From: a virus
Direction: 5' to 3' (one strand)
DNA: 41,963 nt
IMG/VR virus record: IMGVR_UViG_3300047409_000492
Coordinates: 1 to 41,963 of that record
The notes beneath the pieces were generated by a model. That model was not told where the DNA came from. It saw only the letters and a list, made by a program, of their open reading frames with translations, and made no database searches. Shown in pieces: positions 1-7,319 of this stretch (position 1 is its first letter; each line of letters starts with the position of its first letter). Position numbers and translations under genes: made by a program.

Positions 1-450
1 GCGCGCGCGCGAGGGTCGAGCCCTCGTCGAGCCCTCGTCTTTAATGGAAGAACCCTCGTCGATCCCTCGATGACCATTAGACGAATGCTCGCCGAATCGC
101 TCGTCAATTCCGCGCATTGGCGCAGGTAAGAGTGAAGGGCTGGGGCGATCGATCCGCTGCCATTTCGCGTCGTTGTTGAATTGCAGATACTCCCGCCCCT
201 CGATTTCGTAGCGGACCAGTTGGGTCATGGCGCCGAGGACCGCGCCGAGATCCTCGGCGATCGCGGCGTCCTCGGCGCCTACGAACAGGGTGGGCAGGAT
301 GAGACGCAGGGCGACCGGACTCCCTTTCAGGCGTCCCTCGTCATCCGCATTACTGAACAGACCGATGAAGAGAAGCTGCTGCCGCGCAGAAAGCTCGGCC
401 ATCCCCTCGTCGATCCACAGTGAGGGGTCGATCATGCGTTTGCGAGCCAT
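1..450 (-). CDS. Replication initiator, N-terminal part (runs off left end)
   Basis: This is the first 150 codons of a phage replication-organiser protein, starting at the ATG at 450 with AAGGAGG upstream. It opens MARKRMIDPSLWIDEGMAEL, continues with a stretch around LFSNADDEGRLKG, and has YLQFNNDAKWQRIDRPSPS near residue 105. This N-terminal pattern is common in phage proteins that bind the origin and recruit a helicase loader. No stop occurs before position 1. The matching C-terminal part enters at the right end of the window. The last 25 codons are built from repeated DNA (iterons at 18-71) and encode a DEG/S-rich linker. It lies 29 bp downstream of the helicase gene in the early operon. 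The family is clear by eye; the exact family name is not. Confidence 0.75.
   Translation of the reverse strand, partial: MARKRMIDPSLWIDEGMAELSARQQLLFIGLFSNADDEGRLKGSPVALRLILPTLFVGAEDAAIAEDLGAVLGAMTQLVRYEIEGREYLQFNNDAKWQRIDRPSPSLLPAPMRGIDERFGEHSSNGHRGIDEGSSIKDEGSTRARPSRAR
18..71. repeat. Four 11-bp iterons inside the initiator gene (putative origin)
   Basis: Copies lie at 18-28 and 29-39 (gagccctcgtc twice), 50-60 (gaaccctcgtc) and 61-71 (gatccctcgat). Their spacings are 11, 21 and 11 bp, about whole helical turns. An inverted copy (cgaggg, 11-16) precedes them. Iterons within the initiator gene are the arrangement of lambda ori within O. The origin role is inferred. Confidence 0.5.
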
Positions 451-478
451 GCGCCTTCGCCCTCCTTAGCGCATCTCA

Positions 479-3010
479 TCAGCGGGCATAAAACCGCGCG
501 ACCTCCGGTAGGTGGTCGGTGGTACTGGCGGGGGGCAGTGCCCGCAGAATCCGCGCCCCGTATGGCTTCGTGGTCAGGCGGCCGTCCAAGAGGGCCACCA
601 CCCCCCGATCGCTCCCGGTGCGGATCAGGCGGCCAAATCCCTGTTTCAGCGCGATCACCGCGTTCGGGACCGCCAGGCGCGTGAACCACGCCCACTCGTT
701 CCCCTCCTCGCGGTTGAGGAGCTCGCACTTCGCGTCCCACACCGGATCGCCGGGCGGTGCGAAGGGGAGCTTGTCGATGACCACCAGGGAGAGGGCGTCC
801 CCCTGGACGTCGACCCCCTCCCAGAACGACTTCACCCCGAACAGCACCGCCGAGCCGTCCTCGCGGAAACGGCGCACCAGCTCCGGGCGGGGAGCGTCCC
901 CCTGCCGCAGCACCAGATGGCGGGCGGCGAGGGAGCCCGCGAGGCGGTCGTAGACCTCGCCGAGCGCGCGGTTACTGGTGAACAGCAGGAACGCCCGCCC
1001 TTGGGATCCCTCCACCAGCTCGCCCATGCGGGCGGCCAGGCGGTCGAGGTAGGCCCGCTGCTCGGCGAGCGAAGCCTTCGGGCTGGGGGGCTCGAAGGCC
1101 GTGGCGTCCGACGGGCGGTAGAGGAGCGCGGCCGACGGATAGTCGAACGGCGAATTGACCTGCAGCGGGAGCGCGTCGTCGCACCCCACCCGCCCCTGCC
1201 AGAACGCGAGCCCGGTGTCGGTGGCGATGGTCGCCGAGGTAGCGATGACCGACGGGAACGCGGTAAAGAGCCGCTCTCGCAGCGCGTCGGCCACGTCGAC
1301 CGGCTTCGCGTGCAAGATCAGGCGAGGCGCTCCGCGCCGTTCGGTGAGCTCGGCGTAGCGTACCCACTCCACCTCCCCTCGAGGGCGAATCACGCGCTCG
1401 AGATCGGCTGCGTACTTCCCGAAGGCGGTGGCCAGCTTCGCCCACACCGCACGCTCGTCGAGCTCGACCCAGGACGGGGTCCCGTCGGCCAACTGGTCGG
1501 CCAGGGCCTGCACGGCCGCCACGATGCCGTCCCCCGCGACCTCGACCCCCAGCCGGAGGGACGGTTTATCGGCGTCCTTCAAGCGCTGGGCGAGGGTGGC
1601 GGTCCACCCGTCGATCACCTCCTGCTGGTGCACGGCCTTCCCATACCAGTCCCCCGCGATCACCGTCTCTTCCCCGAGAGCAGGGGCGTTCTGGACGACC
1701 TTGTGCGCCACCGTGAGCTTTTCCAGGCGAGCCACCAGGCGCGGGTAGCGTCCCGGGGTGATCTCCACCCCCAGCGCATCAGTGGCGATGTCTTCCAGGT
1801 GGTGCGCCTCGTCGAGCACGATCTGCTCGACCTCACTCGGGAGCACGGTGGCCTGTCCCTCGGTCTGGTGGCGCAACTCCAGGTCCCGCAGCAGGAGCGC
1901 GTGGTTGACCACGATGAGCTGCGACTCCTTGGCCACCTCCTTCGCTTTCCGACTCCAGCACACCTCGTGGTACGCGCAAGCCTCGCCGATGCAGCCCTCA
2001 GAGTCGATCGCCACCGCATCCCGCAGCTCCGGCGGGACCGTCACGTCCATCTCTTCGAGGTCGCCGGTCTCAGTGGTGGGGGCCCACGCCACCACCTGCT
2101 GCCACACCTCGGCGGCTTGGGGAGTCTTGAATCCCGCCCCCCCAAAGCCCTCGAGGGCGGTCTGCTGCAGGTCGTGCTGCGTCCCGTGGTAGGCGCGCAG
2201 GCAGAGATAATTCGACTTGCCCTTGAGGAGCGCCGCCTTGAACGGGGTGGGCATCACCGAGTGCAGGAACGGGATGTCCTTCAGCCAGAGCTGCCCCTGG
2301 AGGCTCTTGTCCGCGGTCGACACCACGGTCTTCTTCCCCGACAGCAGCGCCGGCACCAGATAGCCGAGGCTTTTGCCGGTGCCGGTGCCAGCCTCGATCA
2401 CCGCGTGCTGGTGCGTAGCGAGGGCCCGCTCGACCAGCGCGGCCATCTCGAGCTGAGGGGCGCGACTTTCGTAGCCCGGCAGCGCCTGCGCGATTACGCC
2501 ACCGGGGCCGAGGATGTCGACGGCGCGCGGAGGAGTTCCTCCGCGTCGAGGGTCATCGCCCAATAGTACGCCATCGCCAGGTTGCGGCGGATGGTATTCG
2601 AATGACGACCGTAGCTCTCGGCGAGCTCCGCTATCGTCCACCCCCCCTGGACGTGAAGCGTCAGTAATTCCCAGTCGGGCGTCCAGGGGGGAACCGTCCA
2701 GGCTGGCGGGCACTCGGAGGGAAGGTGCTCCCGGAGATCCCGCTGGTACTTGGTACGTCGGGGCGCGGATCTGGCCATAGTCGACTCCCAGGCGGGCGAG
2801 CTGGCCCGCGTACTTGCGCAGCATCCGATGGGCGCTCTCCGCCTGCTTGAACGACAGGCGTCGCCCGGCTTGCACCTGCGCGGCGAGGGAGTTACCGAAA
2901 GCGGCGTCCGAGCCGTTGAAGCCCGCCCCGTCCCGCTGCTCGGCGCCGTCGCAGACGTCCGACAGGGCCACGAGAGCGGCCTCGAGGGTGGGCAGCTGCG
3001 TTTGGGTCAT
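479..3010 (-). CDS. DinG/XPD-like superfamily 2 DNA helicase
   Basis: An 843-residue ATP-dependent 5'-3' DNA helicase of the DinG/XPD/Rad3 type, acting in phage replication or recombination. Visible motifs are Walker A EAGTGTGKS near residue 204, DEAH near 395 (VLDEAHHLED), SATIA, and the C-terminal SFWEGVDVQG and FGRLIRT blocks. Cysteines near 265 (NYLCLR) and 338-350 (CIGEACAYHEVC) fit an Fe-S cluster. Residues 1-85 form a separate small domain containing FNGSDAAFG. Residues about 85-160 are a Pro/Gly-rich linker, and in that stretch another frame encodes an HTH protein. Its ATG overlaps the recombinase stop (ATGA). It could have arisen by fusion of the small N-terminal domain to the helicase core. 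Confidence 0.9.
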   Translation of the reverse strand: MTQTQLPTLEAALVALSDVCDGAEQRDGAGFNGSDAAFGNSLAAQVQAGRRLSFKQAESAHRMLRKYAGQLARLGVDYGQIRAPTYQVPAGSPGAPSLRVPASLDGSPLDARLGITDASRPGGVDDSGARRELRSSFEYHPPQPGDGVLLGDDPRRGGTPPRAVDILGPGGVIAQALPGYESRAPQLEMAALVERALATHQHAVIEAGTGTGKSLGYLVPALLSGKKTVVSTADKSLQGQLWLKDIPFLHSVMPTPFKAALLKGKSNYLCLRAYHGTQHDLQQTALEGFGGAGFKTPQAAEVWQQVVAWAPTTETGDLEEMDVTVPPELRDAVAIDSEGCIGEACAYHEVCWSRKAKEVAKESQLIVVNHALLLRDLELRHQTEGQATVLPSEVEQIVLDEAHHLEDIATDALGVEITPGRYPRLVARLEKLTVAHKVVQNAPALGEETVIAGDWYGKAVHQQEVIDGWTATLAQRLKDADKPSLRLGVEVAGDGIVAAVQALADQLADGTPSWVELDERAVWAKLATAFGKYAADLERVIRPRGEVEWVRYAELTERRGAPRLILHAKPVDVADALRERLFTAFPSVIATSATIATDTGLAFWQGRVGCDDALPLQVNSPFDYPSAALLYRPSDATAFEPPSPKASLAEQRAYLDRLAARMGELVEGSQGRAFLLFTSNRALGEVYDRLAGSLAARHLVLRQGDAPRPELVRRFREDGSAVLFGVKSFWEGVDVQGDALSLVVIDKLPFAPPGDPVWDAKCELLNREEGNEWAWFTRLAVPNAVIALKQGFGRLIRTGSDRGVVALLDGRLTTKPYGARILRALPPASTTDHLPEVARFYAR
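2494..2778 (-). CDS. Embedded helix-turn-helix protein overlapping the helicase gene
   Basis: A 94-residue ORF lies wholly within the helicase gene, on the same strand but in another frame. It begins at the ATG at 2778 with GGGAG six bases upstream. The product has an aromatic segment (WTVPPWTPDWELLTLHV) and an HTH, WTIAELAESYGRHSNTIRRN. It looks like a natural small DNA-binding protein. In the same stretch the helicase frame reads as a low-complexity linker, which suggests the HTH frame is the constrained one. Alternatives are a chance open frame in GC-rich DNA, or an HTH domain formerly part of the helicase and now displaced by compensating frameshifts. Protein evidence would settle it. Confidence 0.5.
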   Translation of the reverse strand: MARSAPRRTKYQRDLREHLPSECPPAWTVPPWTPDWELLTLHVQGGWTIAELAESYGRHSNTIRRNLAMAYYWAMTLDAEELLRAPSTSSAPVA

Positions 3011-3975
3011 ACGAGCTCACCCTGCTCGGCCTCCGGCTCCTCGGGTGGCTCCGGCTCGTGGTCGATCACCGTCGCCTTCGACAGGTCCGGGTCCCCTCGA
3101 GGCACCGTGCCCCCGGCCTTCTCGATCGCGGCGGACAGGCTCTTGACCGCCGCCTCGTAGGCCAGGACCGGCGGGTGCTCGCCTAAGAGCGGCACGTTCA
3201 GCTTGAGCTGCGACGCGGTGCCGCACAGGCTGGCCCAGTAGTGGATGCGCGGGTCGTCCTCGTCGGTGATGCGGGGAACGTTCCCCCCGTTCGTCGGGCG
3301 GTTCGCGGTGGGGGTGGGCGCGTGCAGACGAGGAGCGGCTCCCCCGTTCGGGAGCGGACGTCGAGCGGGCTCCGGGACGTGCTCGATGTAGTCGGCCTGC
3401 TCCATCTCGGTGTCGGTGTAGAGGCCCCCCAGCTGGTCCGGGAAGGCCTTGCGGAGCGCCAATGCCTCTCCACACTTCGAGAGCATGAGATAGGGCATCT
3501 GCTTCCACTGGGCGTCCTGGCCCGAGGGGGGGCAGTATTCGCTCCAGCGGACGGTGGCGGTGAAGGGGTAGCGGGAGCTCCCCACCAGCTTCCAGACCGT
3601 GACGCTGGCGGTCTCCGGGTGCCAGTCCCGCCCGGTGACGATGTGCTCGTACTCCGAGAGCCCCTCGTCGAACACCGGGTCGTCGCTCCCGGCGTAGCGC
3701 TCGGTGCGGTCCGCGAGGGAGCGGTAGCCGTCGATGCCGGTCTGGAAGGTCGCGCGGCGCTTCTCCCCCTGGCCGCGCATGATGCAGTACACCTGCCTGC
3801 GCAGGGGGTCGAGCCCGCTGCGGGCGCAGTAGTACAGGAACAGCTTGAGCTCGTCGGGCGAGGCGCCGTTCGCCACGGTCTTGTGGATGAGCTCCACCTG
3901 GGACGGGGTCCACGGGTGGCTCTCGGTGGTGGTCGGGCTGGACGTGGGTCGTTCCATGAGGGCGGTCTGGTTCAT
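3007..3975 (-). CDS. RecT/Bet single-strand annealing recombinase
   Basis: A 322-residue protein of the RecT/Bet annealing family, which pairs complementary single strands in phage recombination-dependent replication. Diagnostic stretches are ELKLFLYYCARSGLDPLRRQ, FQTGIDGYRSLADRT, and LSKCGEALALRKAFPDQLGG followed by LYTDTEM. The start is the ATG at 3975, preceded by GAGAAGAGG and overlapping the upstream stop (ATGA). An open upstream extension to 4041 has no better signal. The C-terminal tail is Pro/Glu-rich, as is common in these proteins. No partner exonuclease of the Exo or RecE type is seen. The VRR-NUC nuclease at 38770-39168 is the only other recombination-type nuclease. Confidence 0.88.
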   Translation of the reverse strand: MNQTALMERPTSSPTTTESHPWTPSQVELIHKTVANGASPDELKLFLYYCARSGLDPLRRQVYCIMRGQGEKRRATFQTGIDGYRSLADRTERYAGSDDPVFDEGLSEYEHIVTGRDWHPETASVTVWKLVGSSRYPFTATVRWSEYCPPSGQDAQWKQMPYLMLSKCGEALALRKAFPDQLGGLYTDTEMEQADYIEHVPEPARRPLPNGGAAPRLHAPTPTANRPTNGGNVPRITDEDDPRIHYWASLCGTASQLKLNVPLLGEHPPVLAYEAAVKSLSAAIEKAGGTVPRGDPDLSKATVIDHEPEPPEEPEAEQGELV

Positions 3976-4355
3976 GCGCGTAACCTCTTCTCCCAGTCGC
4001 TGCAGATCGGGCAGATGCCCCGCTCCGGGCTGCGCGAGCATTGGTTCATATGCGCGTGGGCTTGCTGCTCGGCCTGGTGGAAGCCCTCATGGGTGAGGTC
4101 GGCTGGTCCGTAGGCGAGATACCAGCGGTAGTAGCTGCAGGTATGCGCACGGCAGTCGTCCGGCGCGTCCGGGGCGAGGTCCGTCTCCCTGGCGAGCAGC
4201 TTCTCGAGGGCGTTGGCCTGCAGTACCCCCAGCGTCATCAGCGTTTCCAGGCTGCGCTCGATGCGCTGCAGCACGAGGAGCTGCTCGGCCAGGAGGTCGA
4301 GCTCGGTCGGGGTGCGGTCGTAGTAGTCGGGCAGTGCGTTGGGGACGTTCACCAT
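3972..4355 (-). CDS. Unknown early protein with Cys/His C-terminus
   Basis: 127 residues. The start is the ATG at 4355 with AGGAGG seven bases upstream. The N-terminal two thirds is predicted helical (ELDLLAEQLLVLQRIERSLE). The C-terminal third is rich in Cys and His (CRAHTC, CSRSPERGICPIC), suggesting a zinc-binding site. It is translationally coupled to the RecT gene through ATGA, so it may be a recombination or replication accessory factor. That role rests on position alone. I do not recognise the family. Confidence 0.7.
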   Translation of the reverse strand: MVNVPNALPDYYDRTPTELDLLAEQLLVLQRIERSLETLMTLGVLQANALEKLLARETDLAPDAPDDCRAHTCSYYRWYLAYGPADLTHEGFHQAEQQAHAHMNQCSRSPERGICPICSDWEKRLRA

Positions 4356-4636
4356 CCGTTGGCCTCCTGGGGCTGAAGAGGGTAGCCCTGCCGTGCATCC
4401 AATTCAGGCGACATCACCTCGCATACCGTGACCACCTGAAGGGCGGTGTCAGGGTCGACCCAGCGCTTTATCACGCGGGGGCCAGCGACTAATCGCCAAA
4501 CCAGTACGCGCTGGTACTGACCACGCTCCAAATATTGGGCGTTCCCCCACACCACACGGCCACCCGGGAGACGAAACCCACAGACGTTCTCGTAAAGCGG
4601 ATCAGCCGCCAGATCATGGGCTGTGATGCTCACCAT
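4349..4636 (-). CDS. Unknown small early protein
   Basis: 95 residues from the ATG at 4636, preceded by AGGAGGCCAACGC, almost the same ribosome site as the next gene downstream. The protein is mixed beta in character (VCGFRLPGGRVVWGNAQYL, VLVWRLVAGPRVIKRW) with no signal peptide or membrane segment. It overlaps the upstream gene by seven bases (ATGGTGA) and the downstream start by seven. An open extension upstream to 4921 is a shadow of the zinc-ribbon gene. The function is unknown. Confidence 0.65.
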   Translation of the reverse strand: MVSITAHDLAADPLYENVCGFRLPGGRVVWGNAQYLERGQYQRVLVWRLVAGPRVIKRWVDPDTALQVVTVCEVMSPELDARQGYPLQPQEANGW

Positions 4637-4914
4637 GCGTTGGCCTCCTGCACCGCGCGCCACCAGACGCCCAAGATCAACAGCCCCAGGCCGTAGCCCA
4701 GCAGCAGCCCCAGCAGCACACAAGCTTGCCAGCGCTCCCACCAGGGGGTTAGGAGGGGGCGCACCTCGCGGGGCATCCAGCAGACCTTCGGCTCCGGCAC
4801 CAGCGGGGCGCACTCGGGACAGCGGAAGCCCGGCCTCAGGGGCCCCGCATCGGCGTTGCACAGGGAGCAGATTCCTGCGATGGGTCGGGGACGGCTTATA
4901 CTCTTGGCAGTCAC
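4630..4914 (-). CDS. Small zinc-ribbon membrane protein
   Basis: 94 residues starting at the GTG at 4914 with GAGGAG eight bases upstream. Two CxxC pairs (CSLCNAD, CPEC) near residues 16-34 form a probable zinc ribbon. A hydrophobic helix at about residues 66-87 (VLLGLLLGYGLGLLILGVWW) should span the membrane. It overlaps the next start by seven bases. A strong hairpin lies just upstream of its ribosome site. The role is unknown; a membrane-tethered zinc ribbon in an early operon could be a host-takeover factor, but this is speculation. Confidence 0.68.
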   Translation of the reverse strand: MTAKSISRPRPIAGICSLCNADAGPLRPGFRCPECAPLVPEPKVCWMPREVRPLLTPWWERWQACVLLGLLLGYGLGLLILGVWWRAVQEANAW

Positions 4915-4930
4915 GGATCATCTCCTCTTC

Positions 4931-4963
4931 GCGCCCGCCCGGGTTGGCCTCCCGGGCGGGCGC
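4931..4963 (-). other. 13-bp perfect inverted repeat upstream of zinc-ribbon gene
   Basis: gcgcccgcccggg (4931-4943) pairs perfectly with cccgggcgggcgc (4951-4963) around a 7-base loop. It lies between the HNH gene stop and the GAGGAG ribosome site of the next gene. No T-run follows on the minus strand, so it is not a classical intrinsic terminator. It may be a transcript-stabilising or translation-controlling hairpin. Confidence 0.55.
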
Positions 4964-4992
4964 TCGTTTATTCGGTCACCAGCGGTGGGCGC

Positions 4993-5625
4993 TCAGGGGG
5001 GGCTCCAGGTGACCTCGCGGGCCTTCTTCTCCGCATAGAGCGCCCGGCGGCGTGCATTGGCCTTCTCCCGATAGGCGGCCGTGCGATGCTCCTCCCGGTC
5101 GCAAGCGCGACACGTTCGCTGATTCCGCTTCGATACGCGGGTGTTCTCGGGAGTGAATTCGTGCCCGTTCTTGCAGAATTGCTGCCGGGCTCGCTGGGCG
5201 GATAGGGAATTGCTTCGCAGTACATTGACCTGCGGAGTCACGGCCTCGAGGTGGTCCGGTCGGCAGCACGCAGGGTTTCGACAGAGATGGTCGAGCTGCA
5301 AGCCAGCTGGCACCGGACCGTTGACCACTTCATACGCATAGATATGCGTGCTGACCATGCGACGTACGGGTTTGCTCTGGTGAACGGTGCCATACCCATC
5401 CCGCCTGATCGATCCACGCCAAACCCAGCAGGGCCCCAACTCTGGCCGGTCCTCCGGGATCGGCCCGTTCTTGTCCACCTTGGTCCAGAATCGCTCAGCG
5501 AGCGGGATGCGCCGCTCCTCGAACGAGCAGGCGATGCTGCAATGCTTGGCCTGCCCTCGCTTGACGTAAACCGGCATGGTCTCGAAGGGTTGCCCGCACG
5601 TCTGACAAATCATCGTGACGGTCAT
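4993..5625 (-). CDS. HNH endonuclease 1 (zinc-finger flanked)
   Basis: 210 residues. The start is the ATG at 5625, coupled to the upstream gene by ATGA. It opens with a zinc motif (ICQTCGQPF, then CSIAC). The HNH_3-type core follows: RFWTKVDKNGP, GPCWVWRGS and LQLDHLCRNPACCRPDHLEA, the last carrying the HNH histidine and structural cysteines. A C-terminal Cys cluster (CKNGHEF, CRACD) precedes a basic tail. Such enzymes are usually free-standing homing endonucleases that cut DNA lacking the gene. It closely resembles the HNH gene at 37933-38676, so the two are probably paralogues. Confidence 0.88.
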   Translation of the reverse strand: MTVTMICQTCGQPFETMPVYVKRGQAKHCSIACSFEERRIPLAERFWTKVDKNGPIPEDRPELGPCWVWRGSIRRDGYGTVHQSKPVRRMVSTHIYAYEVVNGPVPAGLQLDHLCRNPACCRPDHLEAVTPQVNVLRSNSLSAQRARQQFCKNGHEFTPENTRVSKRNQRTCRACDREEHRTAAYREKANARRRALYAEKKAREVTWSPP

Positions 5626-5960
5626 GGCCACCACTCGGCGGAGAGATACTGCACGCCCCATTCGAGGGCGGAATTGCAGTCCGACTGCCATAAATCGAGG
5701 TGGAAGCCACGAACTCCACCGCCGGTATCCTCCGCCACGTAGGTTCGTGAAAGTCCTTCGATCCGCACCGTGGATCCCAATGGAATCCACTCGGGGTCAA
5801 CCGCAATCACGCCGGGCCGCGTCTGCGTTCCGCTCCGGGTTATTCCTTGCAGGCAGTAACTGGTCGTCTTGAATACGCCGCTCCCACTCGGCGCCTGGGC
5901 GTGGGCCGGTGGCCAGCTGGTGGCACCCAGCAGCACCAGGGCGGCCAAAGCCCGCGTCAT
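5622..5960 (-). CDS. Secreted 3D-domain protein (putative cell-wall enzyme)
   Basis: 112 residues from the ATG at 5960, overlapping the upstream stop by ATGA. Residues 1-20 are a signal peptide (MTRALAALVLLGATSWPPAH, followed by AQA). The rest is a 3D domain, a double-psi beta-barrel related to MltA and RlpA. Its three aspartates sit in IAVDPEWIPLGSTV, YVAEDTGGGVRG and FHLDLWQSD. Two cysteines (YCLQG, SDCNS) could form a disulphide. 3D proteins cleave peptidoglycan or assist its turnover. The gene is in the early operon, far from the GH25 lysis pair, so it may act in wall remodelling or superinfection exclusion rather than lysis. Confidence 0.82.
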   Translation of the reverse strand: MTRALAALVLLGATSWPPAHAQAPSGSGVFKTTSYCLQGITRSGTQTRPGVIAVDPEWIPLGSTVRIEGLSRTYVAEDTGGGVRGFHLDLWQSDCNSALEWGVQYLSAEWWP

Positions 5961-6190
5961 ACGTCGGCCTCCCGGGGCGGGTCGAGCTCGCGCATCACCT
6001 GCCGAAACGCCTCGTAGAAATTCATTCCCTGCGAGGTGAGCGCCGCCACTCGCTCCACTGCCTCGGGCGTGGCCATGACGTGCGGGTCCAGCGGCTCGGA
6101 GCGTGGATGGGTGGAGGAACCGGGACGGGGCTTGATCTGCCCACTCGCCAATTTGCCCGCGAGGTTCTTCCGCACCGTGCGTCCCATCAT
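5957..6190 (-). CDS. Unknown basic small protein
   Basis: 77 residues starting at the ATG at 6190, with GGGGAG five bases upstream and a second ATG at 6187. The N-terminus is basic (MMGRTVRKNLAGKLASGQIK). The C-terminal half is helical (MATPEAVERVAALTSQGMNF). The gene is coupled on both sides by stop-start overlaps. I do not recognise a family. Confidence 0.6.
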   Translation of the reverse strand: MMGRTVRKNLAGKLASGQIKPRPGSSTHPRSEPLDPHVMATPEAVERVAALTSQGMNFYEAFRQVMRELDPPREADV

Positions 6191-6411
6191 TGCGTCTCCC
6201 CGCCGGTGCGGGCCGCGAGCAGCTCCACCTCGTACGCCTGGTAGGTGACGAGGTAGCGGCTCCCACAGGCGCGGCAGGCGCGGGTGAGCACCACGTATTC
6301 GCCGGTGCCCTGGCTCTCGCCCTGCGAGCCGAGCAGCACCGTGGCGGCCGACTGGCAGCGCGGACAGTCGGTGGCCGTGATGGTGCCGTGGGGGACGGCC
6401 GACGCGCTCAC
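6187..6411 (-). CDS. Small zinc-ribbon protein
   Basis: 74 residues from the GTG at 6411, which overlaps the upstream stop (GTGA). Two CxxC pairs (DCPRCQ near residue 15, ACRACG near 47) define a two-knuckle zinc ribbon. It is followed by a short beta/helix tail ending TGGETQ. The role is probably nucleic-acid or protein binding; nothing more specific can be read. The upstream extension to 6531 is the shadow of the neighbouring frame. Confidence 0.65.
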   Translation of the reverse strand: MSASAVPHGTITATDCPRCQSAATVLLGSQGESQGTGEYVVLTRACRACGSRYLVTYQAYEVELLAARTGGETQ

Positions 6412-6587
6412 GAGGCCACCGCCCCACGCTGGGCGGCGTAATTCAGCAGCAGCGCCTTCGCCGCCATCTCGCGGCGGTCGTCGCTGATCCAACTGACCTC
6501 GCGCCGCTCCACGCGTTCCCATACCACCCACGCCTCGGCGTCCGGGCCGTAGTAGTAAATGGTCTTGACGTAATAGCGAGGGGTCAT
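6408..6587 (-). CDS. Unknown small protein
   Basis: 59 residues. The start chosen is the ATG at 6587, which has AAGGAG nine bases upstream; the ATG at 6611 has no ribosome site. The N-terminus is Tyr-rich (MTPRYYVKTIYYYGPDAEAW), with a helical C-terminus. Its stop overlaps the next GTG. The function is unknown. Confidence 0.6.
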   Translation of the reverse strand: MTPRYYVKTIYYYGPDAEAWVVWERVERREVSWISDDRREMAAKALLLNYAAQRGAVAS

Positions 6588-6611
6588 GTCGGTCATCTCC
6601 TTGCGTTGCAT

Positions 6612-7319
6612 TTACTTCGCCCCCTTCCGCCGCGCCGCGTTCGCCTTCAAACGGATTTGCGTCGCGGTCCCATCCGTCGGCAGGTCTCGCCAGCTTCGGT
6701 AGTGAGCGATGGCATGGATGGACTGGACCGTCACGCCATGCTCCCGCGCGAGGGCGGATTGGCTTTCACCCGCCGCCAGCCGTTCACGAATGGCAACTAC
6801 CTGTTCGGCAGTCAACTTGGCTGAGAGATGCGCCTCGCCCATCAAACGAGGACCGGATCGACCCTTCCCCACTTTGTCTCTGGCGTTGTCGAGAGCACTT
6901 CCTGCGAAGAGGTGTGCGGGGTTCACACACGGCGGGTTGTCGCAGCGATGGCAGACCACTTGCCCCGGAACAAGGGGGCCGTAAGCCATCCGATAGCTGA
7001 CGCGGTGCGAGCGGTCGATGCGCTCGCCATCCCCGAAGCTCCCATAGCCGTGACTCGACTTGCCCGCGGTCCAAATCCAACAAGGACCCAATTCGGGGCG
7101 ATGCGCAGGGACTGGACCGTCGCGATTGACCTTGGCCCAGAAGCGATCAGCCATCGTTTCGTACTTGGGCTGCACGGGCACCCCGTTGCGATGCGCGATC
7201 GCCCGTACGGTCGTCACCGCAACTCCGGTGCGACGAGAGATCGCACGAAACGAAAGACCACCCTCGGCAATCCCTGCCAGGACGGCCTGCACTGCTTGAG
7301 GCGGGAGGCTGTAGCTCAC
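6612..7319 (-). CDS. HNH endonuclease 2 with two helix-turn-helix domains
   Basis: 235 residues from the GTG at 7319 (GGGGAG six bases upstream), overlapping the upstream stop by GTGA. An N-terminal HTH (SFRAISRRTGVAVTTVRAIA, about residues 18-40) precedes an HNH_3-type core: RFWAKVNRDGP, GPCWIWTAGKS, VCHRCDNPPCVNPAHLFAGS. A C-terminal HTH follows (QSALAREHGVTVQSIHAIAH). The two HTHs probably read DNA on either side of the cut, as in NUMOD-bearing homing enzymes. It is more distant from the other two HNH proteins in this genome than they are from each other. Confidence 0.86.
   Translation of the reverse strand: MSYSLPPQAVQAVLAGIAEGGLSFRAISRRTGVAVTTVRAIAHRNGVPVQPKYETMADRFWAKVNRDGPVPAHRPELGPCWIWTAGKSSHGYGSFGDGERIDRSHRVSYRMAYGPLVPGQVVCHRCDNPPCVNPAHLFAGSALDNARDKVGKGRSGPRLMGEAHLSAKLTAEQVVAIRERLAAGESQSALAREHGVTVQSIHAIAHYRSWRDLPTDGTATQIRLKANAARRKGAK

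Noticed and set aside
512-2566. 684-codon open frame antisense to the helicase gene
   Set aside because: Arg/Gly/Leu-rich shadow typical of GC-rich DNA. No recognisable domain or ribosome site, and the opposite strand carries clear helicase motifs.
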